From Antilocapra americana (taxonomy: Eukaryota; Chordata; Mammalia; Artiodactyla; Antilocapridae): a DNA stretch of 64,000 nt. The stretch lies in assembly GCA_007570785.1 (NCBI GenBank), contig ML664157.1, forward strand, positions 6,135,217-6,199,216, given 5' to 3'. The notes beneath the pieces were generated by a model, which was given only the letters and a program-made list of their open reading frames with translations, did not search any database and was not told the origin of the DNA. Below are positions 1-11,887 of this stretch, piece after piece. The first letter of the stretch is position 1, and the number at the start of each line of letters is the position of its first letter. The position numbers were made by a program, and so were the translations under genes.

Positions 1-393
1 AAAGCTGAATGCCGAAGAATTGATGCTTTTGAATTGTGGTGTTTGAGAGGACACTTGAGAGTCCCTTGGACTACAAGGAGCTCAAACCAGTCAATCTTAA
101 AGGAAATATCAATCCTGAATATTCATTGGAAGGACTGATGCTAAAGCTGAAACTCCAATTCTTTGGCCACATGATATGAAGAACTGACTCATTGGAAAAG
201 ACCCTGACGCTGGGAAAGATTTAAGTCAGGAGGAAAAGGGGATGACAGAGGATGAAATGGTTCTTTGGCATCACAAACTCAGTGTACATAAGTTTGAGTA
301 AGCTCCAGGAGTTGGTGATGGACAGGGAAGACTGGTGTGCTACAGTTCATGGGATTGCAAAGAGTCAGATACGACTGAGCGACTGAACTGAAC
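1..393 (+). mobile_element. BovB LINE 3' end, cut by the window edge
   Basis: Decayed translation resembling [14 protein letters not shown], then WTARRSNQSILKE and the terminal VAKSRTRLSD of the BovB ORF, ending in the GACTGAACTGAAC tail. Several frameshifts and stops. It lies in the AADAC intron upstream of the 70-bp exon, in gene orientation. Confidence 0.88.
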
Positions 394-2135
394 CAAGGAA
401 ATAAAAAAGCCTTTTTGTCTTTTGAACTCATTAACATACTGATGGAAACTTCTGATTTATTCTTCAAGACTGAAATGATTATTTTCCAGGTATCCAAAGG
501 GACTCATGTAGAGGTAGAAAAAATTCCCAGTTATTTAAATTAAATGTTAAGGTATAGTCTACTTTCTTGAAATCATCTACTGCTTAAGAGCATAGGACTA
601 AGTAATAGATTGTGTGTTCTTTTTTGTTTTTTTTTCCCAAGAGAATTTCTATCCCTCCTCCAGATCAAGATGTACTCCAGAAAAATAGATTAATGTTTAT
701 GTTGAAAGTAGACTGTTAGAACCATTTTTCATGTAAGGATACCACCATAGATAGGATCATGGATTAAAAGTATAAAGACTGTGTTCAAGACCCAAGGTCC
801 AGGGTATGAGACTATAGTTTGTAGGGGTAAAACATGCCATTTTTCTCCATACATGCCATTTTTCTCCATTGGATCTGTACCATACTGCGAAGAAGGCAAC
901 CAGAAAACTCCAAACAGTTCTTCAAAATGCAGGGCCCAGAGCAGGGCCTCAGCTCCCTAGGTCTGAAGTGGATTCTGACTGCCAGTGTTCTAGGTTGTGT
1001 GGGTGTTGGCATGAAACTATTTTTCAGTGGTAAAGGAAAAGATGACAGTCATTCCATGGGACAAAGAATGGTCAGAGATATAAGAGAAAAGTAGAGAGGA
1101 GAAAATATCAGGAAAGAGGGTGGAGTTAGTAGCAAATGCTGAAGAAATCTTGAAATGTTAAAAGAAAGCCTCATGGACAATTTCATGGATTTTATGAGGT
1201 CAGAAACTGTAGAATGGTAGGATGTTAACTCAGTTATGATGGGTGAATACTGAAAGAGATACAAGGGCAAAGTTTTGCCAGCAAACAGAAAGAGGGTCAA
1301 GTCTTGCTATGACAGGAAAGAAAAAGAGGACTTCAGTGGAGAGGTTGCATGTTGGCAGAGGGAGCATAACAAGTAATTGAGGGAGTGCTAATTAATGATT
1401 ACCATGAATAGGTGATATTGTTAATTGCTATTGATAAAGCTGTTTCTAAACAAAAATTTTTACTATGGTGAATTTGTCTTTCAAATGGCCCCAACTGCTC
1501 AAAGCTTTGATCCTTAAACTATTTTGCTAAATTTGTACCTTCATGAGTGCCAATTCCTAAAACACACACACTCAAACTCATACACCTGTACGTACAGACT
1601 CCTCATAGAAAACATTTATACAAACTTGCAATCTCCAGTCTACTCAAATCCTTTCTAAATTCTACTCAGAACCAGTGGAAAGATTATTGAGACTTCTCCC
1701 CTATATCTTAGCACTACTTTCTACCCACCTCAATTAAAGCAGCTGTCTTTTTACTTTTTTTGTTGTTGCCCCATACCCCATAGATTTGAGTTCCTTAACG
1801 TTAGAAAACATATCTCTTCAAATTTTCATTCCCAGCTTGTAATCACGTAGAGGCAAAATCACATAGTAGGCAGCTACACAAAGTTAATTTGACTAGCCCC
1901 TTGCAAACTTTGGCAAATGGACAGGAAAGTTGATCGGGGGCAAGTGAAAAGATCACTGAAGGAAATGATTCACATTCTATTGAGATGAATATGTGTATTG
2001 ATCAACATGATCCTAGAGTTACATTCTTTAGGCAGTATTTCAAGAAGTAATTATAAAACTGCAATAGTAAAAATTATTCTTAACAGTATCATTTTTCAAT
2101 TCTTATTAGTGTTCCAATATTTTTCTTTTATTCAG
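394..2135 (+). other. AADAC intron sequence upstream of the 70-bp exon
   Basis: AT-rich sequence with a short T-run near 620-636. I recognise no exon, RNA gene or young repeat. The HGG-containing exon expected upstream of the 70-bp exon is not present here, so this intron extends beyond the left edge. Confidence 0.6.
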
Positions 2136-2205
2136 ATTATTATACCTATGACCTTCTGTCAAGATGGACAGCAGACAGACTTGATGCAGTCGTCATATCA
2201 ACCAA
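2136..2205 (+). CDS. AADAC: AADAC 70-bp internal exon (residues 121-144, both ends split)
   Basis: Follows a pyrimidine-rich acceptor ending TTCAG at 2131-2135 and precedes a donor GTAAGA at 2206. It reads [19 protein letters not shown] then IST and the first two bases of Asn144. Two bases at 2136-2137 complete codon 121. The YDLLSRW...DAVV block is the strand after the oxyanion-hole region in the AADAC family. It is too short and wrongly phased to stand out as an open reading frame of its own. Confidence 0.9.
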
Positions 2206-5200
2206 GTAAGAGCTGTGTTCATTTGATTTTAGGTCATATGCCTTACATATCAATATACACTCAACTATAGAGTGTATAGTTAATGGCCAAAATTAATCCA
2301 TGCCTCTGATGACATTAACCATGGACAGAGAAATCTAATGTCAGAAGCTGTCCAGTCCAGCATCAGAGGGAAAACACATGTACACATATTTCAAGAGAGG
2401 ACAAAAGCTAGAGAGTCAAGAAACAGTTCAAGTAAAACTAAGAACAGTATCACATGGACCTGGGCTTCCCAGATATCACTAGTGGTAAAGAATTTGCCTG
2501 TCAAGGCAGGAGACATAAGAGACTTGAGTTCACTCCCTAGAGGAGAGCATGGCAAAGCACTCCAGTATTCCTGCCTGGAGAATCCCATGGGCAGAGGAGC
2601 CTAATGGGCTACAGTCCGTGGGATTATAAAGAGTCAGACACAACTGAAGTGACAGCACACATGTGCGTGCACACACACACGCACACACACATCACATAGA
2701 CCTAACTACCACCTCTGGATTTTTTCTCTATAATTAGCAGAGTATTAAGGATAAGGACTTTGAAGCCAGAGGACTGGGATTGAATGTAGGCTCTGCAAAT
2801 TGGTAACTGTGTGATATTTTAAAGAATATTTAACTCAAAATGATAATTTGCATATCTCAGAATTGATATGGGGCTTAATTGTTATAATACATGTAACTGT
2901 GCTTGGAATGGTGCCTGGAAGTTTTATTCCACTGATAAAAGCAACTATTACTCATGTTAAACATGAAAGGTAAGACGGAACCTATCTCAAAGTCCATTCT
3001 AACTCAAACTTTAGAAAGAGTAGGAAAAGCATTTAAATTTTCTATAGAACACATTCCATGTGAGAATGTACTTAAAGTTAAACCTTAGATAATTCAGAAT
3101 TAATAAACTAATGTAATAATGTCATGTCAAGTTGAAATGTTTTGAAAGTTTGAAAAGTAATTCTGGAGAAACAAATAATAATAGTGACTGATTTTTTAAA
3201 GAAATCAATATGTCAATTATCAAAAATAATCATTCTGTACACATTTTTGGCCTAGAAAACATAGCAGCTAAAAAGGTTTTCCCCTAATAGTGAACCAAAT
3301 TTAACATTTGAACTTTAAATTTTGATTTTATAGGTGTGATATTTAGAGATTATGAAATCTTATGATTATAAAACCATGCTTTCCAACAAATATTATGTTG
3401 GTGAAAAGCAAATTTTTGCTTTTGATTTTGAATCAAGAGTCCAGACCTAGTTTTAGTACATGACTTGATGATAGCACAGGGAACTCTACTCAATATTCTT
3501 TTATAACATATATGTGGAAAGAATCTGAATAACAATGGAGATGTACATTTGTATAACTGAGCTAGTTTGCTGTACACTTGAAACTAACACAACATTGTAA
3601 ATCAACTATATCTCAAAATAGAATAAAATTTGATTAAAAATAAAATAAAAATTTAAATGACCAAAATATCACTGATTGAAGAAATATTGTTTTTCTATCT
3701 ACAGCTACAGACTAGCCCCAAAGTACCATTTTCCAGTTCAGTTTGAAGATGTGTACACTGCATTAAAATGGTTTTTAGACCCCCAAATTCTTGACAGCTA
3801 TGGTGTAGATCCAGGAAGAATCGGGATCTCTGGAGACAGTGCTGGGGGGAATTTAGCTGCAGCAGTGACACAGCAGGTAAGATGCTCAGCATTCTCACTT
3901 ACTATGTGTTCTTTGAAAAGTGAAAAGTGTTAGCCGCTCAGTTGTGTCTGTTTGTCATCCCATGGACTGTAGCCAGGCTCCTCTGTGTATGGAATTCTCC
4001 AGGCAAGAATACTGGAGTGGGTTGCCTTCTTCAGGGGATCTTCCCAACCCAGAGATGGAACCCAGGTCTTCTTCATTGCAGGGAGATTCTTTACCACCTG
4101 AGCCACTATGTTTTATTTACCTTTCATTTAATAATTTTTGATTTGTACATCTAAATTATAAATATAATATGTCATTATTTTTTCATTTTACTTATTTAGG
4201 GAAAATTACAAAGAATAGTTTCATATTTTAATACTTCTTTTTATGTAAAATGCTGATAACAATTTCCTATATAGTTTACAGGCATTTTTAGTGAGAGGAA
4301 ATCAATAAATCATAACAATAAATGCAATTAGTAAATCAGAATAAAGTATGCTATCTGAGTATATTCAGAATATGTAGTCAGAATATTGTATATTATGATA
4401 TAATATAATATGTGTATGTAGGCTTGCCAGAAATAGGTCATCACTTCAAGAAGGCAATGTTATCTTACGTTTCAATTTATTCCTAAAACTAACTCTTTTT
4501 TCATTTTTAACCTTAAAACTAATTTTTTACTTTAATTATCAATAGATATCTGAAGGTATGCAAGCACACAAAGAGGAAAATAAGAACTACTTAATAGGAA
4601 AATAATCACCCAGATTTAGATACTGTTATCTTAGAAAAAATGTTTTAGTAGAATCTATTTAATCTAAATAAAAATATACTTTAAAACTTGGAAATATGTT
4701 CATGGAAGAAGCTATAAAGTAATATGACTTACTTGAAAAATAAACAAGAACTTCAATAAGTAAAAATATTAGCTATCAAAATTAAGCATTCAATGTAGGT
4801 TGTTTTTTTTTTTTAAGATTTTGTACTTTTAAGGCAGTTTTAGATCCATAGAAAAATCGAGAGGATATGAAATTTCCAGGGCTTCCTTTATGGCTCAATG
4901 GTAAAGAATCCACCTGCTAATGCAAGGGACATGGGCTTGATCCCTGGTCTGGGAAGATCCCACATGCCACAGAACAACTAAACCCATGCACCACAACTAT
5001 TGATCTTGTGCTGTAGAGCCTGGGAACATAACTACTGAGCCCATGTGCCCTAGAGCCCATGCTCCACCACAAGAGAAGTCACCACAATGAGAAGTCCATA
5101 CACCACAACTAGAGAGAGCAGCCCCTGCTCCCCACACTACAGAAAAGTCTTCATAGCAGTGAAGACACAGAATAGCCTAAACAAAATGTTTTTTTTTTTT

Positions 5201-8200
5201 TAATTTCCAATATACCCTCTGCCATGCATTACATAACCTCCTTCATTTTCATTGTTCCCACTCAGAGTAATACATTTGTTACAGTTAATGAATTTGTATT
5301 TAAACCTCATAATCATCTAAAGTCCATAGTTTATAGACTATGGAGTTGGAGTTCACTCTTGGTTTTACAATGTAGAAGTTGATAAATATATTGACTGCAA
5401 TACAGTATAGAATATTGGGAGAGGAAATACAAATTGTATTTTGAACAGAGAAATTAAAAGACAGAAAATAGAAAATAATGAGAACAGACATTAAGCATAT
5501 GGTGAAAGAGCTTCCCATGCAGTGCTAGTGGTAAAGAACCTGCTTGCCAGTGCAGGAACCACAGGTTCAATCCCTGGGTCAGGAGATGCCCTGGAGGAGG
5601 ACATGGCAACCCACTCCAATTTTTTGCCTGGAAAATCCCATGGACAAAGGAGCCTGGCAGGCTACAGTCCAGAGTCACAACTAAAGTGACTTATCACAGA
5701 AAAAGCACTAGAAAAAGACTAATATGAATATATTTTTCTGGTCTGAGGACAAAATGAGTACTTGTCTTACAAATAAAACTCAAGAGAGTTCACAACCCAA
5801 CATAATATCCTCTAGATTTTAAAGAGGATTATTTCAGGCAGAAGAAGATTAACCCCAGATGGAGGGTCAAAAAGGCATGAAAAAATAAAGAACAGGAAAA
5901 GAAAAAATAATGCTAAATATATTGACAAACCAAAAATGAAAATGAACATTGACTGTATAAAACATTAATAACTGTGTCTTATGATTTTAAAAATAGAAAA
6001 AATTAATAACTGACAATAACACATACATGAAGGGACTAATTACAATTGTAGTATTCTAATAACTCTCTGCTGTATAAGAGAATAATCAAGATACAATTCA
6101 TGTTAAACATTGATAAATTAATGAATTTTATTTAATTCCTAGTGTAACCTATAAAATATTTCTTTTAAAAAAATACAAATAAAAAGATATCACAAGAAAA
6201 AAGAATGATGAGACAATATATCAAAAAATGCAAAAAACAGTAAAAAGAATAGGTGAGATAAACAGAATGTATAATAGATAAATTTTATAAATTTAAACCA
6301 AATATATTAATAAAAGTTTTAGTGTAGAAGTACTAAAACTTCTGGTAGAATACAAAATAAGGAAATGATAAAATTTTAAAATAACCGTAAGTTGTGTAAA
6401 AGGTTCAATAAAATATAGGTAAATAGATGGAAATTTAAAAATTTAGTATAAGATATGTCATACAAATGCTAATTAGTATCATCACTAATACTTTATAATC
6501 AGATTAATTAGTCTTAGAAGAAAAAACTATTTCTAGAGTTAGCATGCAACATTTCTAATTTTAATTCCATTCTGCTGGAAAATGAAAATAATCCTATCAA
6601 TTTATATGCAATTAATAACATAGTCTCCAAATACACAGAGCAAAGCTGATAGAAATAAAGGAAAAACTGACAAATTAATAGCAAAAGTGGAAGAATTTTA
6701 CTAACCTCTTTCAGTAATAGAACAGCTTGGCTAATAAATTTAAAAGTGAACATAAAATCATAATAATCAGAAAATACATTGTTTTCAAGCACAAAAAATA
6801 TATATTTTTTCTAATCAAGCATATGCAGGGTTATAACCAAGTCTCAATCAGTTCAAAGAACAGAAACCAAATAGATCCCTGCTATTCATAGCATAGTCTG
6901 TGGACTAGCAGTATCAGCAGCATCTGGACACTTATCAGACATGGAGAATTATTGCTCTTACCACAGAGTTTCTGAATAACAATATGCATATTAACAAGGG
7001 TTCCAAGTGATTTGTATGAACAATAAAATATGAGAAATCATGTTATTTTGATTATATCTCTATCTACAGTTAGCATAATACTTTGGATTACCAATAAAAT
7101 GTTAAGAGAAAAGTCTATGTTTTGATAGTAAAATGCTCATTCCTGATTAATCCAAGTGTGAAAGAAGAAATAACAATGAAAATGTGAAAATATTTGAACT
7201 GCCACCCCACCCAGTATTCTTGGGCTTCTCTTGTGGCTCAGCTGGTAAAGAATCCGTCTGCAATGAGGGGGAAACATGGTTCAATCCCTGGGTTGGGAAG
7301 ATCCCCTGGAGAAGGGAAAGACTACCTATTCCAAAATTCTGGCCTGGAGAATTCCATGGACTTTATATTCCATGGGGTCGCAAAGAATTGGAGACAACTC
7401 TAAACGACTTTCACAATACAATGAAAATATTATTATTATGCTTTATGAAATACATCTATATCAATATCCAGGGGAAACTATACAGCCTTAACTAAATTTA
7501 TAAAAATTATTTAATCGAACAAGTTAGCAACTATTTCATGAAATTAAAAAAAGAAAACAGTACCTAAAAATTAGAAGGAAAGATAAAATAACAGAAGTAA
7601 GGATATGAGAGATAGAAAAACATAAAAATGAAGTTGAAAACAAACACAATAGAATCAGCAAAGTCAACAAATATACTTCCACTCATTAATCTCTGGTGGT
7701 GGATGGTTAGTCGTTTAAGTTGTGTCCAACCAGTTTATGACCTCATGAACTTGAATTGGCAGGCTCCTCTGTCCATCAGTTCAGTTCAGTTCAGACACTC
7801 AGTCGTGTCTGACTCTTTGTGACCCCATGAACCGCAGCTGGCTAAGCCTCCCTGTCCATCACCAACTCCCGGAGTCCACCAAAACCCATGTCCATCGAGT
7901 CGGTGATGCCATCCAGCCATCTCATCCTTTGTCATCCCCTTCTCCTCCTGCCCACAATCCTTCCCAGCATCAGGGTCTTTTCCTATGTGTCAACTCTCCA
8001 CATGAGGTGGCCACATTATTGGAGTTTCAGCTTCAACATCAGTCCTTCCAGTGAACACCAAGGACTGATCTCCTCTAGAATGGACTTGTTGGATCTCCTT
8101 GTAGTCCAAAGGACTCTCAAGAGTCTTCTCCAACTCCACAGTTCAAAAGCATCAATTCTTTGGTGCTCAGCTTTCTTTATAGTCCAACTCTCACATTCAT

Positions 8201-11200
8201 ACATGACTACTGGAAAAACCATAGCCTTGACTAGATGGACCTTTATTGGCAAAGTAATGTCTCAGCTTTTCAATACGCTATCCAGGTTGGCCATAACTTT
8301 CCTTCCAAGGAGTAGGCCTCTTTTGATTTCATGGCTGCAATCACCATCTTCAGTGATTTTGGAGCACAAAAAAATAAAGTCTGACACTTTTTCCACTTTT
8401 TCCCCATCTATGTGCCATGAAGTGATGGGACCAGAGGCCATGATCTTAGTTTTCTAAATGTTGAGCCTTAAGCCAACTTTTTCACTCTCCTCTTTCACTT
8501 TCATCAAGAGGCTTTTTAGTTCCTCCTCACTTTCTGCCATAAGGGTGGTGTACCCTGCATATCTGAGGGTATTGATGTTTCTCCCAGCAATCTTGATTCC
8601 AGCTTGTGCTTCTTCCACCCCAGCGTTTCTCATGATGTACTCTGCATATAAGTTAAATAAGCAGGATGACAATATACAGCCTTGACGTACTCCTTTTCTT
8701 ATTTGGAACCAGTCTATTGTTCCATGTCCAGTTCTAACTGTTGCTTCCTGACCTGCATACGGGTTTCTCAAGAGACAGGTCAGATGGTCTGGTATTCCCA
8801 TCTCTTTCAGAATTGTCCACAGTTTGTTGTGATCCACACACTCAAAGGCTTTGGCATAGTCAATAAAGCAGAAGTAGATGTTTTTCTGGAACTCTCTTGC
8901 TTTTTCGATGATCCATCAGATGTTGGCTATTTGATCTCTGGTTCTTCTGCCTTTTCTAAAACCAGCTTGAACATCTGGAAGTTCATGGTTCATGTATTAC
9001 TGAAGCCTGGCTTGGAGAATTTTGAGCATTACTTTACTAGCATGTGAAATAAGTGCAACTGTGCAGTAGTTTGAGCATTCTTTGACATTGCCTTTCTTTG
9101 GGATAGGAATGTAAACTGACTTTTTCCAGTCTTGGGGTCATTGCTGAGTTTTCCAAATTTGCTGGCATATTGAGTGCAGCACTTTCACAGCATCATCTTT
9201 CAGGATTTGAAATAGCTCAACTGGAATTCCATCGCCTCCACTAGCTTTGTTTTTTGTGATACTTTCTAAGGCCCCCTTGACTTCACCTTCCAGTATGTCT
9301 GGCTCTAGGTGAGTGTGAGTGATCACACCATTATGATTATCTGAGTCATGAAGATCTTTTTTTGTACAGTTCTGTGTATTCTTGCCACCTCTTCTTAATA
9401 TCTTCTGCTTCCGTTAGGTCTATACCATTTCTGTCCTTTACCGAGCCCATCTTTGCATGAAATATTCCCTTGGTATCTCTAATCCTCTGTCCTCTGTCCA
9501 TGGGATTTCCTCTGTCCATGGGATTTCCCAAACAAGAATACTGGTGTGGGTTGCCATTTCCTTCTCCAAGGGAATCTTCCCTCCTGCATTTCAGGTGAAT
9601 ACTTTACTACTGAGCCTCAGGGAAGCCTTAATCTCTGGTGAGATTGACCAAAAAACAAGAGGAGAATCTTAATGAACCAATATAGAGAATGAAGAGGGGA
9701 CTATAACTACATATCTCACAGATATTAAAAGGACAATAGTATACTTTGAAGACTTTTACTGCTATGCTGCTAAATTTGATGAAATGGAAAGATTCACCAA
9801 AGGAAGAACTGACTGGAGGAGAAATATAAAACAAGAATTATCCTACTATCATGAAATAAACTGAATAGTCATTTTAATATTTTTACACAGAGACACACAC
9901 TTAGTGAAGGGTCAAACTGATTTAAACACAAACACTAACATATATTTTTAAAACAAATACCTCTACTTCTAAAAAAGAATTCAGAAAGTTAACAAAAGTT
10001 GCATTTTGAGAAGTTGATATGTCATGATTCTTAACCTGACAAGGTCAGTGTAAGAAGGAAAAATTATAGGCATTCACCTCTACGAACATAGATACAAAAT
10101 CCTGAAATGAAATACTAGCCAAAAAAATTAGCAATACATCAAAAAGGTAGTAAAGCATGATTATCTTGCATTTATTCCAGTAGAATGTGATAGGTTTAAC
10201 ATTAAAATAACTATTAATACAGTTATTCAAATAAGCAATTAAAATAAAAATCTTACGATAATCTCAAATTAAACTGTTTAATTTAATATTCAATATCTTT
10301 AAAGATGAAGCAAAATAATAAACTATTAGTTAATTTACTAATAGTACACTATTAATAGTAAAAAGAAAGCTTCCTAACTTTGAATGTAAATAAACAAAAA
10401 CTCTTAGAAGAAACATAATACTTAATGGTTAATTATTAAAAATATTCTCTTAGAATTGGATACACACTACCAAACTGCACCTGAAGTCCTGGCCAGTGCT
10501 CTAAATGATATGTAAGCAATACTGTTTTTCAGTGTGCTAATCAGTCTCACTTCTCTTGAGTAGGCCAGTGACCCAGGCATATATTAATACAAGGTAAAGT
10601 TGGTAGTATTTGGAAAAACAATCTTTTGAAAGTCTGAAAATTTTAAATTGCCCAAATATTATTGTGCAAAAAAGAAAACACATGGCTTACTAGATATATA
10701 TTTTATGGCAGATACAAAAATCTCTTTGTTTCAGTAGCAGAAGTACATTACAGGAAAATTAGCTTAGAAGAAAACTATAAAATTCTACTGTTCCTGGAAA
10801 CATGGGGACTAGCCCTAGAAAAGACAGAGCAATGCTCAAATAAATAAATAATTCCACATGGTATAGACTTATGCAAGATCAAACATCTCTTCAGTATTAG
10901 AGCTATCTCCTTCCCATCTCAATGATTGTTGACATACTTAGATATGTAAAATATTCTTAATAATGGAAAAGAGAGGATTAAATATATGCAATGCTTCGAA
11001 TTACAAATCCAGGTTACATATGTATGAAATTCACATCAAAACAAAAGATTTTATATAGTCTATCTTACATAATCAAGACTGATTATTTTTGTCTTGGAAA
11101 TTAAAAGTTGCATATAATTTATGAATATCTAGTACTAAAATTTGTTTGATATTGGCATGTTTATTTTTTATCAAAATATAGTATGTTGTATTTTTAAGGA

Positions 11201-11887
11201 TTTAGAATTTAAGGATACATTTTTTGCACTGTAGTTATTTCTTTTTTTCATTTAAGAGATTTACTTAAACAACATTCTAATTTTTTTCAGCTCTTAGAAG
11301 ATCCAAATGTCAAGATCAAGCTCAAGGTCCAATGTTTAATATATCCTGCCCTTCAGAATTTTGATTTTGATTTACCATCATATCGAGAATATGAACACTA
11401 TCCAGTTCTGCCCAAGTTACTCACGGTCAGATTCTGGAGTGAATATTTTACTACAGATATATCACTTAAGAAAGCAATGCTTTCCAACCAACACATTCCT
11501 CTGGAATCAAGCCATCTGTTCAAATTTGTTAATTGGAGTTCTTTGCTCCCTGAGAAGTTTAAGAAAGGCCACGTTTATAAGACTCCAACTCATGGTAGTT
11601 CAGAGCTGGCTAAAAAATATCCAGGGATTCTAGATGTGAAAGCTTCACCTTTACTAGCTGATGACAGCAAGTTGCGTGGTTTACCCCTGACCTATGTCGT
11701 CACTTGTCAATATGATGTCTTAAGAGATGATGGGCTCATGTATGTTACTCGACTTCGGAATTCTGGAGTTCGAGTGGTCCATAACCACATAGAGGGTGCA
11801 TTCCATGGAACACTTTCTTTTCTTTTCACTAAAGTTGGGAATAGAGCAGCCAATCAGTATATTAGTTGGCTAAATGAAAACCTGTAG
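2136..11887 (+). CDS. AADAC: AADAC, arylacetamide deacetylase, C-terminal 278 residues, join(2136..2205,3705..3876,11291..11887)
   Basis: Serine esterase of the hormone-sensitive-lipase-like alpha/beta-hydrolase family. Human AADAC is an ER-lumen type II membrane protein that hydrolyses arylacetamide drugs and acylglycerol-type esters. Three exons join in frame: residue 121 is split with an upstream exon, N144 is split between the 70-bp and 172-bp exons, and the last junction is phase 0 after VTQQ. Counting back from the stop puts the last residue at 399, the human length. On that scale the nucleophile is Ser189 (GDSAGG, codon 3838-3840), the acid Asp343 (QYDVLRDD, 11714-11716), the base His373 (11804-11806), and an N-glycosylation sequon NWSS sits at Asn282 (11531-11533). 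The anchor and HGG oxyanion motif are outside the window. No disabling change is visible. The assignment to AADAC rather than a ruminant tandem paralogue rests on overall similarity recalled from memory. Confidence 0.93.
2462..2655 (+). mobile_element. Bov-tA SINE
   Basis: tRNA-like head (GGGCTTCCC, then TGGTAAAGAATTTGCCTG) fused to the BovB-derived tail (CTCCAGTATTCCTGCCTGGAG, AGTCAGACACAACTGAAGTGAC). Sense orientation inside AADAC. Confidence 0.9.
2656..2694 (+). repeat. (CA)n microsatellite at the SINE tail
   Basis: Interrupted CA repeat directly after the Bov-tA tail, the usual position for microsatellites in these SINEs. Confidence 0.85.
2737..2925 (+). mobile_element. MIR SINE, diverged
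   Basis: Follows the MIR consensus in order: GGACTTTGAAGCCAGA, a degraded GAATGTAGGCTCTGC, AACTGTGTGA, and a 3' part with AATACATGTAA and GGTGCCTGG. Ancient element in the AADAC intron. Confidence 0.75.
3468..3655 (+). mobile_element. L1 3' end (older mammalian type)
   Basis: Contains the L1 3' UTR string CAGGGAACTCTACTCAATAT followed by CTGTACACTTGAAACTAACA and an A-rich tail. It ends about 50 bp before the acceptor of the AADAC 172-bp exon. Confidence 0.8.
3705..3876 (+). CDS. AADAC: AADAC 172-bp exon with the catalytic serine (residues 144-201)
   Basis: Acceptor CTACAG ends at 3704 and donor GTAAGA starts at 3877. Frame: the first base completes Asn144, then [17 protein letters not shown], a segment diagnostic of the AADAC/HSL branch, then the nucleophile elbow [18 protein letters not shown]. 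The length of 172 bp leaves phase 0 at the 3' end. A Bov-tA SINE lies 44 bp downstream of the donor without touching it. Confidence 0.95.
3921..4108 (-). mobile_element. Bov-tA SINE
   Basis: Reverse complement of the element: BovB-like tail at left (GCCGCTCAGTTGTGTCTG), tRNA-like head at right (GATTCTTTACCACCTGAGCC). Antisense in the AADAC intron. Confidence 0.88.
4879..5187 (+). mobile_element. CHR-type SINE (cetartiodactyl tRNA SINE), long form
   Basis: Head GGGCTTCC...GGTAAAGAATCCACCTGC as in tRNA SINEs, but followed by the CHR body (CCACATGCCACAGAACAACT, then repeated CCACAACTA/GTAGAGCC units) instead of a BovB tail, ending in an A/T-rich tract. Confidence 0.75.
5508..5698 (+). mobile_element. 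Bov-tA SINE
   Basis: Head GAGCTTCCCATGCAGTGCTA and body with CTACAGTCC; about 18 bp of the GTCCATGGGGTCGCAAAG segment is missing before the AGAGTCACAACTAAAGTGAC tail. Confidence 0.85.
5699..7221 (+). other. AADAC intron sequence, no element recognised
   Basis: Very AT-rich intron with short A-runs. Six frames give only short open stretches. No splice-flanked exon similar to the AADAC family is seen. Confidence 0.5.
7222..7412 (+). mobile_element. Bov-tA SINE
   Basis: Starts GGGCTTCTCTTGTGGCTCAG, with AATCCCTGGGTTGGGAAGAT in the head and GTCGCAAAGAATTGGAGACA in the tail. Confidence 0.9.
7701..7776 (-). mobile_element. Bov SINE tail fragment abutting BovB
   Basis: Reverse-complement SINE tail (GTTGTGTCCAACC, CAGGCTCCTCTGTCCAT) that stops where the BovB tail motif CAGTTCAGTTCAG begins. 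Either a fragment split by the BovB insertion or an internal rearrangement. Confidence 0.65.
7777..9490 (-). mobile_element. BovB LINE, 5'-truncated, about 1.7 kb, antisense in the AADAC intron
   Basis: The longest BovB copy here. On the minus strand, from right to left, it covers the linker before the reverse transcriptase ([18 protein letters not shown]), RT blocks ([31 protein letters not shown]), the catalytic box and the C-terminal part to the 3' tail. The RT catalytic box is YAGY (8550-8561) instead of YADD and several frames are broken. The longest open frame is 127 codons (8454-8837). It is inactive. Confidence 0.93.
9491..9628 (-). mobile_element. Bov-tA SINE, partial, joined to the 5' end of BovB
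   Basis: Reverse-complement SINE from the GTCCATGGGATTTCC segment to the head (GAGCCTCAGGGAAGCC). The terminal tail half is absent. An 18-bp unit starting TCTGTCCATGGG is repeated in tandem at 9493-9510 and 9511-9528, right at the join with BovB. Confidence 0.82.
9629..11290 (+). other. AADAC intron sequence before the terminal exon
   Basis: AT-rich and free of the young ruminant repeats. No exon-like segment with family similarity. It ends in the T-rich acceptor at 11281-11290. Confidence 0.5.
11291..11887 (+). CDS. AADAC: AADAC terminal coding exon with catalytic Asp and His (residues 202-399)
   Basis: Acceptor TTTTTTTCAG ends at 11290. The exon opens [14 protein letters not shown] and runs 198 codons to TAG at 11885-11887. 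It holds the [11 protein letters not shown] and [10 protein letters not shown] blocks, Asp343 in [12 protein letters not shown] and His373 in EGAFHG. Human AADAC has EDGFHG at that place, so two residues just before the active-site histidine differ (D to G, G to A). The open frame visible from 11477 starts at an internal Met and is only part of this exon. Confidence 0.95.
   Translation, partial: LLEDPNVKIKLKVQCLIYPALQNFDFDLPSYREYEHYPVLPKLLTVRFWSEYFTTDISLKKAMLSNQHIPLESSHLFKFVNWSSLLPEKFKKGHVYKTPTHGSSELAKKYPGILDVKASPLLADDSKLRGLPLTYVVTCQYDVLRDDGLMYVTRLRNSGVRVVHNHIEGAFHGTLSFLFTKVGNRAANQYISWLNENL

Noticed and set aside
834..1094. 86-codon frame near the left edge with an overlapping antisense frame
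   Set aside because: Short, in an AADAC intron, no recognisable similarity and no exon signals.
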